Below the pieces are notes generated by a model. The model was not told the origin of the DNA, ran no database searches, and saw only the letters and a program-made list of their open reading frames with translations. Positions 1 to 13,620 of a stretch of 64,000 bases of DNA are shown here, piece by piece; within the stretch, counting starts at the first letter, position 1, and each line of letters begins with the position of its first letter. Made by a program: the position numbers and the translations under genes. Origin of the DNA: Tamarix chinensis (taxonomy: Eukaryota > Streptophyta > Magnoliopsida > Caryophyllales > Tamaricaceae); assembly GCA_030549775.1 (NCBI GenBank), contig CM060175.1, positions 101,848,922 through 101,912,921 on the forward strand. The letters run 5' to 3'.

Positions 1-1625
1 TCGAGAATAATGATTTATCTTACTCAATAATACTCCCAGACCTGTCAACCAAATTTAGAAATTAAAATATAGTTGATAACAATAATAATAATAATTATAA
101 TAATAATTAAACTCGAATTAGCATTAAAAATTAGAATAAAAGCATAGTAATTATCAATAAATCGAATGTAAGTACTTAAAAGGTCTAGGGTTTCACCTTG
201 AGTTGGAGGGTATGGTTGGCACCGGCGGTGGTTCCCGGAGGTGGCCGAAAAATGGATCTAAGAGGGGTAAAAGAGAAGGAAAAGAGGGAAGGGGAAAGGT
301 GAAAAATAAAATAAGCTTATGGTTCGGTGTAGGAGACTTAGAAGGAGATATTGGGTGGTTTAAAGGGTGGTAGAAGTGGCGAAGGTGGCGGCGGATGGTG
401 GCTTAAGGTTTCGGGGTAAAAATTCTTGCTAAATGGATAGCAAACTTTGCACGGTTATGGAGGCTCGTGCAAGAAGAATCGAAGGTTGAGAATGGTTTAG
501 TTAGCTAGATGGAGTTGCAGGGAAGAGTTTGGAATGAAGAGGTGACGCTGAGGTTGACTATCGGCGGCGGACGGGGCGTCTGAATCTGCGGTGGCTGGGT
601 TTCTTACTTAGGGTTTCGGGAAAGAAAAGATTTCAAAATCATCCACAACTAGGCTATATATAGAGTTTAGATGGGTTATTAGGGTTTCGGGGGTCGCCTG
701 GGTGGTATTTCATGCTAGGGTTATGGTGGCCGGTGGCAGGAATCGACTGTCGATCAATTGGGTCGGGGCCGAAATTTCGCGAGCCAAAAGAGAAGGAACG
801 AGCGAGAGTTGAGGATAATTGATCGTTCCAAGTCAATGTGCTAGTCAAGAGGAAGAAAAAGAAGGGTGAATCGGTCGGTCAAGTTCCGCGTAGCCGTCGC
901 CGCCATTATCGGGCGCAGGAGTTGCAGCAGCGGCGACGGAGGAGAAAGGAGGAAGGGGGTGGGCCGGTCGGCCGAGAAGGAAAAAGAAAAAGGTGAACCG
1001 GGCCGGTCGCGCCATTCATTAAATGAGACGCCGCGTTTCATTCGAAATTGACTCGAAACGCGGCGTTGAAGCTATGCTTAAGGCAGAAGAAGAAAAAGAA
1101 GAGAAAGTGGGTTGGGTCGCGCCAGGCCCAACCGGCAGAAGAAGAGAAGGAGAAAAAGAAAAAGGAGAAAGGAAAAAGAAAAAGGAAGGAAAGAAAAAGA
1201 AAAAATTTAGGTTTTAGGTTTGAATAAATTAGTTTGAATAATTTAGGTATCTAAAATGAAACATTTATTTGGGAAAATATTAAATTTTCTTTTTAAGTTA
1301 ATTTAGGATTTTTAAAATATTTTTCCTAAATTCCTTTTTAATTAGCAAAACACCCTAATTTCCTTCTCTTAAATTATGTATAAAATTAATATTTATTTGA
1401 AACTACTTTCTCCTTATTATCTTAAATAAAATAGTGGATATAGTAAATTTCTAAAAATAAAATCCTTGCTTAGCTAAAATGTCCAAAAATACCTATAAAT
1501 TTATTCTTGATTTGCCTTAATTAATTCCCTTTTATTTTTAATAAAATAATATATTTAATTAATTTTTATAATAAACCTCATTTAAATATAATATTTAAAA
1601 TTATAAATTTTCGGACCATTTCACA
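1..1625 (+). mobile_element. 3' part of a large Ty3-gypsy-like LTR (large-LTR family, plus orientation)
   Basis: The segment has the same order of parts as the complete solo LTR at 29306-33708. A TAA-rich tract (about 80-110) is followed by a GGTGGC/GC-rich stretch, then a purine-rich block (about 840-1205), then an AT-rich tail ending in AAATTTTCGGACCATTTCACA. The terminal CA is at 1624-1625. The next five bases are CCCTA, a possible target-site copy; the partner lies outside the window. The sequence immediately downstream is copia integrase, so this LTR inserted into an older copia element. The family assignment rests on visible architecture and the shared tail, not on a database match. Confidence 0.6.
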
Positions 1626-1639
1626 CCCTATATTAGTGT

Positions 1640-3240
1640 AAAGCACTCATCGTTGCCGCTTACCATATAAACCGTGTACCTTCTAGTTCAATGAATTTCT
1701 AGAGTTCGTTTTGTACCTATAGATTCTACTGTGAATGCCCCTGCTACTATGAATTTATCAGTTGTAATTTTTGGGTATGTGGCATATGTACACCTTCTCA
1801 AGTAATTGTGTGACAAGCTAGAATCGAGCCATATGACGTGTCTTTGTTGGCTATGCTGTTCTTAAAAAAAGGTTACCATTATTATCATCCTCTATCATAG
1901 TAGTAAAAGTATGTGACTTTTTGGCATATTATACTACTCCCGAGTCTTCATTTGAAGGGTAGAAACGAAGTATATAATGAGAAATTATGTATCCTACCCA
2001 AATCTGTCAAAGGAAAGTGAGTCTTATGGTGAATCAGTTATCTATCATATCTATTCCTACTAATGCGCAGGGAGCGTTAAGGGGTCCCTAGGTGGAAAGA
2101 AGCCAAGAAGGAGGAAATGAAGTCACTTTACGAGAGCCCGACTTGAAAAGTTGTTGAGCTACCTAAGGGAAATAATCCTATTGGATATAAATGGGTTTTT
2201 ACGGCCAGGTCTGAGGTAGATGGATGCATTGATATAATGATCCAACGCTAGACTGGTATAGCCAGATTTACGGAATCCACGACGCGTAGATATTCACACC
2301 GGTATCAAAAATGAACATCGATCGTATTCTTATATGTGTGGAAGGTAAATCTTGAAGGGTAGTTGAAACAGTTTGAAGTGAAGAATGCCTTTTACACGGA
2401 GACGTTTCAAAAGAAGAAAACATGGTGTTAGCACCTGGATGTAAAATGCAGTCGGAATGTGGAAAATAGGCCTGCAGGCCAAAGAAAAAAGGCCTTTATA
2501 TATACGGCATGAAGCAAATAAGCAATAATCTCGAAGGGCCTTGCTTTGGAAGGTTTACAGAGCCAATGAATGCCTTTGGTCACGAGCAGAGTAAGTCAGA
2601 TTATTGTCTGTGCCGATGATACAATAGCAAAGGAATCGTACAAAAGAAAGGAGTGCACTGTAGAATTATCTAGCCTGAGACTCTGATATGAAAGACCTTG
2701 GTATTGAAGTCTCGGGATGAAAGGAAGGCATTTTTCTATCTCGAGGGAAATGGGCCCTAGCTTTGCTAAGTGAGACCAGCAAGAGAACACGCAGGCCAAT
2801 AGGGACGGTCATGGAAGAACATTTGAAGCTAAGCATATAGATCTCTAAATCAAGATCCGAGAGAGAGAGATATCAGAGATTAGACGGGAGACTGATGTCT
2901 CTTACGCAGACATAAGTTGTCTTAACTTGGCGTACGGTAAAGCCAATTCTTGTGTTCTCCTAGAAACGGAACTGAATGTAACTGTCTGCATTTTATGCTA
3001 CCAGAAATCATCTGTAGGAAAAGGGGTTATGTTCCGAAAGGGGGGATAAGTTACTTGTCAGAGGATACACCGATGCAAACTGTGTTCGGACCACCATGTG
3101 CTCAACCGCTGGGCCACCGTAATTTACCTCCTCCAACAAGACCGTCGGGCAGACAATTGGGGGCCTTGGGGGCGAGGGATTTCGCCTTTTGGAAACAGGA
3201 AATCTTGTTGCTTGACAAAGGTAAAAATAAAGGGAAAAAA
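1640..3240 (+). pseudogene. Ty1/copia pol relic (integrase tail, reverse transcriptase, RNase H), broken
   Basis: Short conserved copia peptides appear in the right order but in shifting frames with stops. Near 1650-1690 is an integrase segment reading like AYHINRVPSS. Near 1770-1900 there is a VAYVHL segment and a KKGYHYYHP stretch. Near 2150-2230 is the start of reverse transcriptase, ELPKGNNPIGYKWVFTAR. Near 2300-2330 is TPVSKMNIDRIL, and near 2370 QFEVKNAF. Near 2690-2790 is KDLGIEVS followed by LLSETSKRTRRPI. Near 2860 is RYQRLDGRLM, and near 3010-3080 an RNase H-like stretch. In the family this polyprotein performs reverse transcription and integration. Here no ORF longer than about 100 codons survives, so it is an old, non-functional copy. 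The upstream gag/protease part is cut off by the LTR ending at 1625. Confidence 0.8.
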
Positions 3241-4213
3241 GAGAGGATAGATTAAAAAAGAAGGAAATCTGAATAGAATTATTAAAAAATATAGATTACC
3301 CATAATGTACTACTGAAATAGCTAAAGATGAGGATGCCTACATTTATTTGATCCTAGTAACTAATTATGGGGGAAATAATTTGATTCAAGGAAGGTCTAG
3401 ATCAAATATCAATGCAAGGACGTACTGCTGCGAACAGTGACTAGACAATAAAGACTTGAAGGCCCTATATCCTAAGACAGAGGGATGGACAGTGACATCA
3501 TGACAGACGGACAGAAGGTGAGACAGACGTGGGCAGAAGGCTCATCGCACACGCCAAAGCTCGTGACCTTACCTTTCTAACTTTGTCATATAGGCTCCGT
3601 AGCTGCCATTCCTATCCCAACGTACGTGTAAAGTTGTAAACCCAACCCAAAAAAAAAAAAAGCGGCAGCAGGAAAGACCTTAGCGTAAACAGCAGGCCAA
3701 AGACCTATTTACCTCCTCCTGTGTCAGGGAGACATGTCAGTTCTCAAACCATTCCTCCTCTTTACCGACCGACCGAGAGCCTTTTGGTGTGGATACAAAC
3801 ACAAATCTTACAACGACGTCCAACCTAAAAACCCACCAAATGCTCGCCTTATTACCGAGGGTTAAAAGAAGTACTAGTAAGTAAGATGTGTAAAACTAAA
3901 ACCTCTCTTCGTAAGTTGTAAAAAGTGAAAAAGCAATCTTATCTCAAATTCCTCTCTCTATGCAATTATGGTGCTCGCTTTGATACATCGCCCATCCTTT
4001 AATGTTCGATTGTTCTGATTCAAAAATATGTAATTGTAATTATTTAACTACGGTAACAAATATTATTATTATTTTCTTAATCACAACTAGCACTACTGTT
4101 GTCAATACATTTTTTTTCATTTTTTTCCATTTTTGTACTAGTTAACTTAGTTAATGGTACATTTCTTTTATTATTCAAATTTCATTGATCCAATAACCCA
4201 AAAAAAAAATAAC

Positions 4214-4244
<31 letters not shown>
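4214..4244. repeat. (AAT)n microsatellite
   Basis: About ten uninterrupted AAT units. A second, shorter AAT run lies at 4344-4370. ORFs reading poly-Asn or poly-Leu through these runs are artefacts. Confidence 0.95.
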
Positions 4245-4343
4245 GCCGAAGCCAAGATAGCATTACGAGTGCAACATCAACATCTTCATTATTATTATTC
4301 TTTTGGATAAATAATAGCACAATGACATTTAGAGTGGCAAAAT

Positions 4344-4370
4344 TAAATAATAATAATAATAATAATAATA
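4344..4370. repeat. (AAT)n microsatellite
   Basis: About nine AAT units, roughly 100 bp downstream of the run at 4214-4244. Confidence 0.95.
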
Positions 4371-4450
4371 GAACGGAGGCACACTTGTTGAACAACGTTG
4401 GAAATTTACAATTCCTGTATATTCAAAAAGATGAATGCTCGTGAGGAGAG

Positions 4451-4892
4451 AGGAGTGGAAAGGAAAACGGAGGAGCGCGTGCGTATAAAGATGTTAAAAC
4501 TCTTTTAACATAGAAAACAAAGCCTTGGAAGTTAGATGAAACCAACCATCAATCCATCATACTCTCTGTAATTGTGTTAATTCGTCTCCACTCTCTATAC
4601 ATACATGGGATGAGAGTATTTTAGTAATCGAAAACGCAGCAGCCTGCTACTAATAATAAGAGTGCTATATATTTATAATTTCATTTCATACAATAATTAA
4701 TTATACCGCCGCCGACGCCGCCTCCTCCGCCCAAAACCCAACCGTTAAAAGTAAGTAGCTAGCTAGCTTAAGGCAAACTCAACAAGCACAATACATTCTT
4801 ACAAGGCTCAAAGTTTTTTTTTTTTTTTTCCTTTCTTCTTATAAGTCTCCAAACCAAGAAAAGAAAGAAAAAACAGAGCCGACATGGATTGA
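4451..4892 (-). other. 3' flank / probable 3' UTR of the patellin gene
   Basis: This is the sequence after the patellin stop codon, reading on the minus strand. It is AT-rich with a CCGCCG-rich patch near 4708-4732 and an A-run (T-run on plus) at about 4816-4830. No polyadenylation signal could be chosen with confidence, so the transcript end is unknown. Confidence 0.35.
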
Positions 4893-7236
4893 TCAAACTA
4901 AAGAGGTTGCGGATTTCCTCACAATATAACGATAAGCGGCAACCTTTTTCTTCCTCGACGCCGTATTATCGACGGAAAGGACCAATTTGCCAGCTTCTCT
5001 CGCCGTGAAAGAGTTGTGAACGGCCTCCTCGGAGGCGGCCATCTTCCTAGGCTTCTCGACGGCGATGGCGTAGCCGTCCCTAGCATTCGGAATGAACTCA
5101 CAGCTGTACTCTAATTCCCAGCCTCCCACCACTATGTCCCATGTAATCGTCGCACCGCCCTGAAACCGAAAATAAAATTATAAAAATAAAATAAAATCGA
5201 CCACACACTGGGATAAGAGGGTTCCCTCAAAATATCAAAAAAAAAAAAAAAAGTTACATAAAGAGGAGGAGAAGACGAACCTCAATGCCCTCAATTTGAA
5301 TATTGACTTTCTCTCCACCCTTAACAGTGAACTCAGAAGCAGGCTTAGCGGGGCCATTCTTCAAATCACCCGGTCGGCTCAATCCACCGTACTGAACCGG
5401 GACATCCTCCGGCCTTATGAACCTGATTCATAGTCGTCGTAGTAAATTAGTGGCAGGGGGTTTATTATTCGTTTATATATAATCAATCAGTTTTTATTTA
5501 TTTAGTTTAAAAAATAATATTTTACCAATAAATCTTTAAAATTTTCCTTCAAATTTTTTAATGTTTCCATAAATAAATAAAACTAATATTGAAAGCAGTT
5601 CTATTAATTAATTGCTCCAAAAAAAATCCCTTTACTAGTTCCCAAAAAAAAAATTGTACAACTGATTAAACTAAAGCAACTTTCCTACCTTTCCCTTCGG
5701 GAGTAAAACATTTAAAACGTTAACCAGCGCAACCAAGTTGGTATAACTTAATTAACAACATCGGAAATCCATGACTACAAAACAAAATTACTAATAATTT
5801 AAACGCGACGGGGGAACAAAATCAAGCACAAGCGGCAGATATTATTCTTCTGGAATTAATAATAAACAGACCATAAGAAATCATTAAAAACTAGCAGCAG
5901 AATATCCGGATGAAAGAAAGCAGGTCTCCCATAAAACAAGAAGCAGCAGGAGGAGGAGCCATTAGATCCACCAGATTGATTTCGAAGTTCGCCAAAAGAC
6001 AAAGCTAGCTATTTAACTAATAATAATAATAATCCCTGTCAGTCTACTACCGGGCGTCTGGGAAGAAGAGAACCTACCTGTAGAGTGTCTCAGCAACATT
6101 TCCTTCCTTGGCAATCACAAACTTGCTTTTAGTTCTTTGAGTCAAAAACGGACTGAACATGGAGTACAGCAAGCTGAAGTACCATGGCACATTGATAAAT
6201 ACCTAGAATACCCCCCACACACACCATAATTTTCAAAAAAGGGTTAGGGGGGAAAGAAAGGATAGTCAGAAAAGGCTTGCGGAAACAGACAAAACACATG
6301 AAACTAGAGAAAAACAATAAGAAAAAAGATAACTAAACAAAACCAAGACATGGAAGAAGACACCGAACCAGCAAAAATAAATCTAAGTTTATGGGTACTA
6401 ATACTACTACTAACCTTACGTGCAACCATTTCAGGGTAATTATCTTGAAAGAGAGATAGGATCTGATTCGAAGCAACCCTGAGCTCTCGTTTAGGCATGT
6501 CTTTCAAATCGGTTACCTGAATGATGGAATTGATCCCGCCGGGTTTAAAATGCAGCAGCTTAATCCCCCTCTCCAAAACCTGAACCCTCCATCTCAAGAA
6601 CTTCTTCAATTTCTCATCATCCCCGAATACCCTCTCGTACATATCCTTATCCTTGAAAACACCATAAGCGTTGTAACACACCGGATGTCCGCGCCTATCA
6701 AACCCATGCATGTACGCCACCAGCCCTTCCAACTCCTGAAAACCCTCCAACTCCTCCTCCGCTATGCTCTCAGCTCCGAATTCTTTCCTCCACGCCAGGC
6801 ACTTGTCTAGCATCTGGTATGCCTCTTGGGCCTTGAAGTCACGCGCGCGCAGGAATTTCAGGAGCACGACGTCGGATCGCTCGTCGGTCGGCGACAGAAG
6901 CGGGATGCCCCACATTGAAGGAGGGGTGCTCTCATTCTCTGCGGGGGATGGCGAGGAAGAGGTGGCGACGGCGGACGACAGCTTGGACTTGAGGTCTTGG
7001 AGCGATCTCCTCTCGGATGGTTTCAGGTTTGAGACGAAGTATGTGTCTTCTTTGAAGGATGGAGACCGGAGTGTGGTGGCTTCCATTAGGGCGGTTATCA
7101 GGCTCTTCTTCGGCGTCGGAGGCCGGAGTTTTGGGGACGGAGATGAAGCTTGGTGACGGTTATTGTTGGTGTGGCTGTCTTGTTGGAGCTGAAGGGATTG
7201 GTGGAGAGAAACCGAGGGGGATTGAGATGATTCCAT
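4893..7236 (-). CDS. PATL6: Patellin-6-like protein (SEC14/CRAL-TRIO plus GOLD), four exons
   Basis: Spliced CDS on the complement: 6415-7236, 6078-6202, 5281-5422, 4893-5159. All three introns have GT..AG ends. The lengths sum to 1356 nt, giving 451 aa and a TGA stop. Residues 1-42 are a Ser/Pro/Gln-rich, probably disordered tail. About 43-86 is the patellin N-terminal segment (KKSLITALMEA, KEDTYFVSNLKPSE). About 122-155 is CRAL-TRIO-N (VVLLKFLRARDF). About 165-335 is the SEC14 lipid-binding lobe (GHPVCYNAYGVF, LHFKPGGINSIIQVTDLKD, NVPWYFSLLYSMFSPFLTQR). About 340-445 is the GOLD domain (ASEFTVKGGEKV, GGATITWDI, VVGGWELEYSCEF). Patellins bind phosphoinositides and act at membranes, including the cell plate and plasma membrane. 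The short N-terminus without a long acidic region, and the close match to Arabidopsis PATL6 as remembered, favour PATL6 over PATL1-5. No frameshift or missing core motif was seen. The ATG at 7236 is preceded by an untranslated-looking leader. Neighbouring DNA is repetitive and adds no functional context. Confidence 0.93.
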
Positions 7237-7640
7237 TTTCCTTTCTCCTTTCGGGATTTGGTATGAGAGCGACCCTGGCCGAGTCTGGGCTCACGTAAGT
7301 AAATTAGGATCAAAGCAAAGCGAAACCGTTTTTTTTTTTTTTTCCTTTTCCTTCTTCTATGGGGTCGGTTCGTTTCTCTTGCTCTCTAATCAGTTGTTGC
7401 AGCCAGACAGTGCATTACAGTGCAGGAGGAGAAAAGAAAAGGGGACATTGGTGGGTGGGGCAGAAGGAAAACAGGGAGAGTGAGACTGTGAGGACAGACG
7501 AGTGAAACTGTGAAAGGACCGTAGAGGAGTCCTCCTGCCCTGACCTGACCACAGTCACCAGACCAGATGAGAGAGAGAGGGGTGGTGGAATGTAGTAATA
7601 TATAATTATACTCGAGGGTAATAATAATAATAACACGCTG
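7237..7640 (-). promoter_or_regulatory. Probable 5' UTR and core promoter of the patellin gene
   Basis: On the minus strand the ATG at 7236 is preceded by an A-run (7329-7343), and further upstream by a CT repeat (GA on plus, 7570-7579). A TATA-like TATAATTATATA lies at 7599-7610, about 365 bp before the start codon. Pyrimidine-rich (Y-patch/CT) leaders are common in plant genes. The TATA assignment is inference only, since no transcription start can be seen. Confidence 0.3.
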
Positions 7641-9931
7641 TCAGTTTTTTATCCTTTGGTGGATGAGCAGAAAATAAGGGGATTATTTGGGTGGATGGAT
7701 GGAAAAGCAGCTGTTCAAGACAGTCGAGGGCGGGCAGGGAACATTAGCGTGATGTTTATGAACTTTTTTTCTTTTTCTTTTCTTGAAATCAGATCACTAA
7801 GAAAAAAAGTCGCAGCACACGCGTCTATGAAATATGATGATGGGCGGATAGACCGTGCCGGAGATGGACGACGACGTAAGCGAGCGAGACTTTCCACCTG
7901 GAGGCTTGGAGTGTGAGCTAAGGGTGGGGGAGGGGGACGTCCCGCCTGATAGAGCTTTAATAATTTTGGCCGAGCAAATTCTACTACTAAATAGCGGTGG
8001 CCGTGAGCGAGCGAGCGAGTGAGAAGATAACACGGGTATTTTGCTGTTCTGCGCCTCCGTGGTGGACCTGACCGGTCGGTGGTCACCCCCTCACCCCGTA
8101 TATCCCCATTCCCATGCCTTGTACGCACACCCCAACTCTACTCTTCTTCTTATCATGTTTGTTATGGCCCTGGCAAGTAAATACTACTGCTCCTACTTCC
8201 ATACGACGAATGAAAGATGATAAACCGATAGTACACGAGGTCCATCTAGATGTGAAAATTAATTCGCTTCTTTTCTTCTAGGTCGCGAATTCGATTTATA
8301 CCGTTGGAGTCTCAAACGTAGAAGAGACTATTGAGATAAAATACCTTCGGCAATTCAAGTAATTATAAAGCGGAAGTTTGATTTCTATCGGTAATTAAAA
8401 AATTATTCATTGAAAAATTATTTTATAAACATTTATAATTGTATATACGTATTTTTTACATTTTTAAGACCTAAATAATATTAAACAATTATAAATTTTA
8501 GAATTAATGGTGACACCTAAAACGGATATATTGTACTTTAAGATGAAAAATAGTATGTTATACACTTATACTAGTTATTCATATCAATACATTTACTTAT
8601 GAACTTTAGATTTTTTTTTTCTTCTTTTCAGCCATTATATATTTGTAATCAAATAATTGTGATAAAAGATAATAATGTTAGAAATTTGTCTTAAAAAGTA
8701 TCTATAGCTATAACTACTACTAGTTCTTCTTCTTCCTCTTATAATTATCATTATTATTATTATTATTAAATTTCTATTTTATAATGATATCGGACGCCTA
8801 ATCTTTATACATTTTGGATATGAATAATATCTTATTAAAAGATAATACCCTTGTGATTTATAGGTTTATAACATATGTATGAATAGAAGGGGAAAAAAAC
8901 TTATATTACCCCTATGCTACTGAAATAAAAATTACTTTATATCTCTAACACATTTAACATACCTCCAATTTTATTGACATTGATCTAAGATCTAAGATCT
9001 TGAATTTATTATTATTTTATTTGTACAACCCCCTTCCCCCCTCTTCTTTCTCCCCATCCTTTCCTATGACTAAATTCTCAAATAAGCTTATCTCCTCACT
9101 TTTTTCCCTAATGAACTCATGAAAAAATAAAAAATAAAACTAATATTACTCGCTGAGCTCTTTATTAACTTCCTAAATAAACTACCATTTTATTTGCTCC
9201 TGAAACTTCAAATGTGAACGAGTGGAATAAATACAAAAAGAGAGACCCTTCAGCCCCACCTTTGCAAGAAAGCCGCAAGGCGTGCTCTGGGGTCGATCAT
9301 CTGTGGTCGGGAGGAGGAAAGAAGGAAAGGAAAGGAACGTCCGACAGTATTAGCAATTTAGGGTTGCTCGACAAAGGCGACGCCAATATTTAACTTCATG
9401 TAAATATTGTTTTAATTTTTTTTTAATGTAGTAGTAAATGAAAGTTAAAAAATAAATTAAATTATACTTATATTTAAAATTATTTCTATACATTAGAAGA
9501 GAATATTTTAATTTAATTAGATAAAAATTTATTTATTTATTTCCATTCATCTTCCTTACCTTTAAATTAGAGTTTAGTAAAAATTAGAAAGATTCAGATG
9601 AATAAAGAAAAATAATTTTATTTTTATTAATTTAGGTGAATTCTTTTATAACCAAATCAGTTAAATATATATATAATAGTTAATTTTCTCCGATTCAGCC
9701 CGGAACAAACGGACAACAATAAAAGAAGGCAATGATTGTGATAATACTATTACCCGTCGACCATTGATTAATTGTATACACATGAACCAATAAGTTATCA
9801 TAATAATAATTAAAAACAAAACGATGACTAGAGCACCGTTGAATCGATGCCACGGTGCACGGCAAAGATACTTTAATTTTTTATATTTTAAAATGAACAA
9901 TTTTTATATTCAAAACCTTTTTTATTATGAA
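7641..9931. other. Intergenic DNA upstream of the patellin gene
   Basis: 7641-8130 is of mixed composition and could hold distal promoter elements. 8131-9931 is strongly AT-rich, except for a GC-richer island at about 9240-9390 with no ORF. No gene or repeat boundary was recognised. Confidence 0.4.
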
Positions 9932-9934
9932 TAA

Positions 9935-10327
9935 GAACATCCACAATACTACCATCAAATTTAAGACTTCAATTGTACTATTTAATTATTATTTTTTTCT
10001 TTTCTACTATTATTAATTTACTTCAAATTTAATTCAATACTCTACAATCACCAACCTCAAATTTACAACACCCAATTACTTTTATCAATCATATCATTAT
10101 TAATTAATTACACTTTATATTATTTAACATCCAAAATATACTAAAAAATATCAAAAATTAACTATGCACAAAAATTTAGGAACTACTTTTCAGAAATTGG
10201 GAACCCTAAATATTTGAGGTTACTCCAAACTTGAGGATAAATTTTTTTTCCCTCAACCACAACCTTAAATTTGAGGTCCTCAAATTTGAAATTGGGATAC
10301 TCTTTTTTTACCTCATTGCAGATGCTC
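9935..10327. mobile_element. PIF/Harbinger (Tourist)-like MITE, 393 bp, TSD TAA
   Basis: The left end GAACATCCACAAT and the right end ATTGCAGATGCTC form an imperfect terminal inverted repeat (10 of 13 bases). They are flanked by TAA at 9932-9934 and 10328-10330. The interior is AT-rich, without an ORF, and partly inverted: CCTCAAATTTA-like and TTTGAGG-like segments occur in both halves. A GAGCATCTNCAATG-like terminus with a TTA/TAA duplication fits Harbinger-type MITEs as known from plants. Confidence 0.75.
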
Positions 10328-10330
10328 TAA

Positions 10331-12289
10331 GTCTTCATATAATTATACATTATTCGAAAAAAATAAAATATATATATATATAGACACGCACACACGCATA
10401 TAGAGGAACACATACAAATCTCACATGAACTTATGTAATCTCTAAAAAAATATACATATTTTAATATATAAGTACATATATTTTAAAAGATAACTAAATA
10501 TATTTTCACATTATGTTTTTTTAAAATTAGATAAAAAAAAATTATAAGATATGTAAAGTAACTTTTAAAAACTGTAACTCATAAACTAGTAAAAACTTAT
10601 TTGTCAAGTAGAATTTTTTTAAAATAAAAATTTATGTTAGCTTTAATAAATTAAAAGTTAGTTTATAAGTTATTTTGTTCTTTTTTGGGTTCTAAAATAT
10701 TAATGAAACTAAAATAAATATCAACCTGAATATAGAATGAAATTAAATAAAATTTAAACATACATCAAATTAAAAAACATAGCTGAAGTTTAAATAAATA
10801 TTAATATACTGAATTTTTCTATTATTTAAATATTATTAATTTATGCTTCAAATGTGCCTCAAAGATGCAACAGTCTCACAAAGTGAGGAGGGCGGAAAAA
10901 ACATTTACACATGACATGAGATCTCTCCTATATCTGGAAATCCAACCTTTGGCCGCTCGATCATTTAATGCTAACATGCCTACGCTTGGAAAATTGTGAT
11001 GTGATCGGATGGCTTTAAACCATCATAATATATTAACATGGAAACGTGTGAAAAAGCAAATTGAATTACCGTTCCCAGTCCCTCCAAGTAATTCAAACTT
11101 TTGTGCTATCGGTCCCTGCTTTATTATCTAAACGAGCTATCTGTAACGCTTTTTTGACTCACGGGCTAACAAAATGAAGCTTTTTTCCCAAACCCGCTTT
11201 AATCATCAGTCTCTAAACGAGCATTAGCCAGCAGCAATTATATTATATGTATGAAAGTTCACAGGCGTGAATGAGTCTTTTACATTACATGGATGTTTCT
11301 TTTTAATTATGGACGAAATAATGATTTTATAGCCGGTAAAGCTGGCTAATTATTTTACTAATTACCGGTCCATTTGGAATTTGGTTATCAATTAAATTCA
11401 AATGCTAGAAATAAATAGAGATAAAAGAAGGAGGTGGGAGGGGGAGGGGAAAAAAAAAAAAAAAAAAACCTTGCTATTGCTAGTTGCTAGTTGCTACCTT
11501 AAAAGAATCGGTGTGTTTGAAATTGAAAAAGTTGAGTGCTAGACAGTAGTAGAAGGAATCTTTTAAGATTATGGTTTCTGTATTAATGCGATGCCCCACC
11601 CCCTCCTCCTCATCAGTCATCCCCAAAGGTATAAGTGGAGAAAAAGAAAAAAAAAAAGGAGGGTCATGTCATGTCATGTGAGTGGGATCAGAAATGTAGC
11701 AACATTTAGTCAGGAAAATAATAGTAGTATATGATTTAATCATAGCACGTCGCAGCGTTGGTTCCTGTACAGTGACAGTGTACAGGAAGGAAGGAAGGAA
11801 AGGGGTTTCGGAAAGAGGGAGGGTAGAAGAAGAATGATGCTTCATGATCACGCTAAGCTTCTTATGTTTTGGATGTTTATGAGGTTTGTTTGAATGGGAT
11901 AGATCATTGCTTGCTTTGGGATCCCAAGTCACCCTTACAACATGCGCAATCAAACGTATCTTCTCCCCTGCCTTCCCCTTCGTTGGTAACCCAACCCTTT
12001 CTATTTTCCATGATGGGACAAAAACACATAATTTAGTAGAAACATATTTGTTTTTTAGCCTCACATGATAATACCTCCATCCCTTCGACCAAACAAAAAT
12101 TACTAATTTATATATTATTTTAATAGATAATAAATATATTATTAATATTATAACTACGTCTTTAATTTATGAACATATATATACATATATAACAAAACTC
12201 ATGTAATTTACATGTGAAAGAGTAAAAAAAACACACTTTCCACTCTTCTTTTCTATCTTTAATTATTTTTTTCTATCTGAATTTTTTAA
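10331..12289. other. AT-rich intergenic DNA
   Basis: No gene was recognised. There is a dinucleotide patch at 10369-10382, an A-run at about 11451-11468, and a CATGT repeat near 11665-11680. The longest ORF here, 131 codons at 11669-12064 minus, matches nothing recognised and has no supporting signals. Confidence 0.4.

Positions 12290-13620
<1,331 letters not shown>

Larger units (their letters stand above)
3241..4450. other. Non-coding region without recognised gene
   Basis: No coherent ORF is seen. The stretch contains an A-run near 3648-3661 and AT-rich sequence with two AAT microsatellites (listed separately). It may include the rest of the decayed copia element, but no LTR end could be recognised. 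Confidence 0.5.

Noticed and set aside
4154..4444. ORF with poly-Asn tracts (and poly-Leu on the other strand).
   Set aside because: Translation of AAT microsatellites.
6550..7298. Plus-strand ORFs of 86, 130 and 79 codons.
   Set aside because: Antisense to patellin exon 1, with no recognisable domain or splice context.
7715..8128. 137-codon minus-strand ORF upstream of the patellin start.
   Set aside because: Composition biased (Arg/Ser/Pro/Leu), no recognised domain, and overlapping frames are open as well. More likely promoter-side DNA.
11669..12064. 131-codon minus-strand ORF.
   Set aside because: No recognised domain or motif, no promoter or splice evidence. Too weak to call a gene.
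12061..12100. Stowaway-type terminus (CCTCCATCCCTTCGACC).
   Set aside because: Only one end is visible; no paired inverted end or TA-bounded unit could be found.
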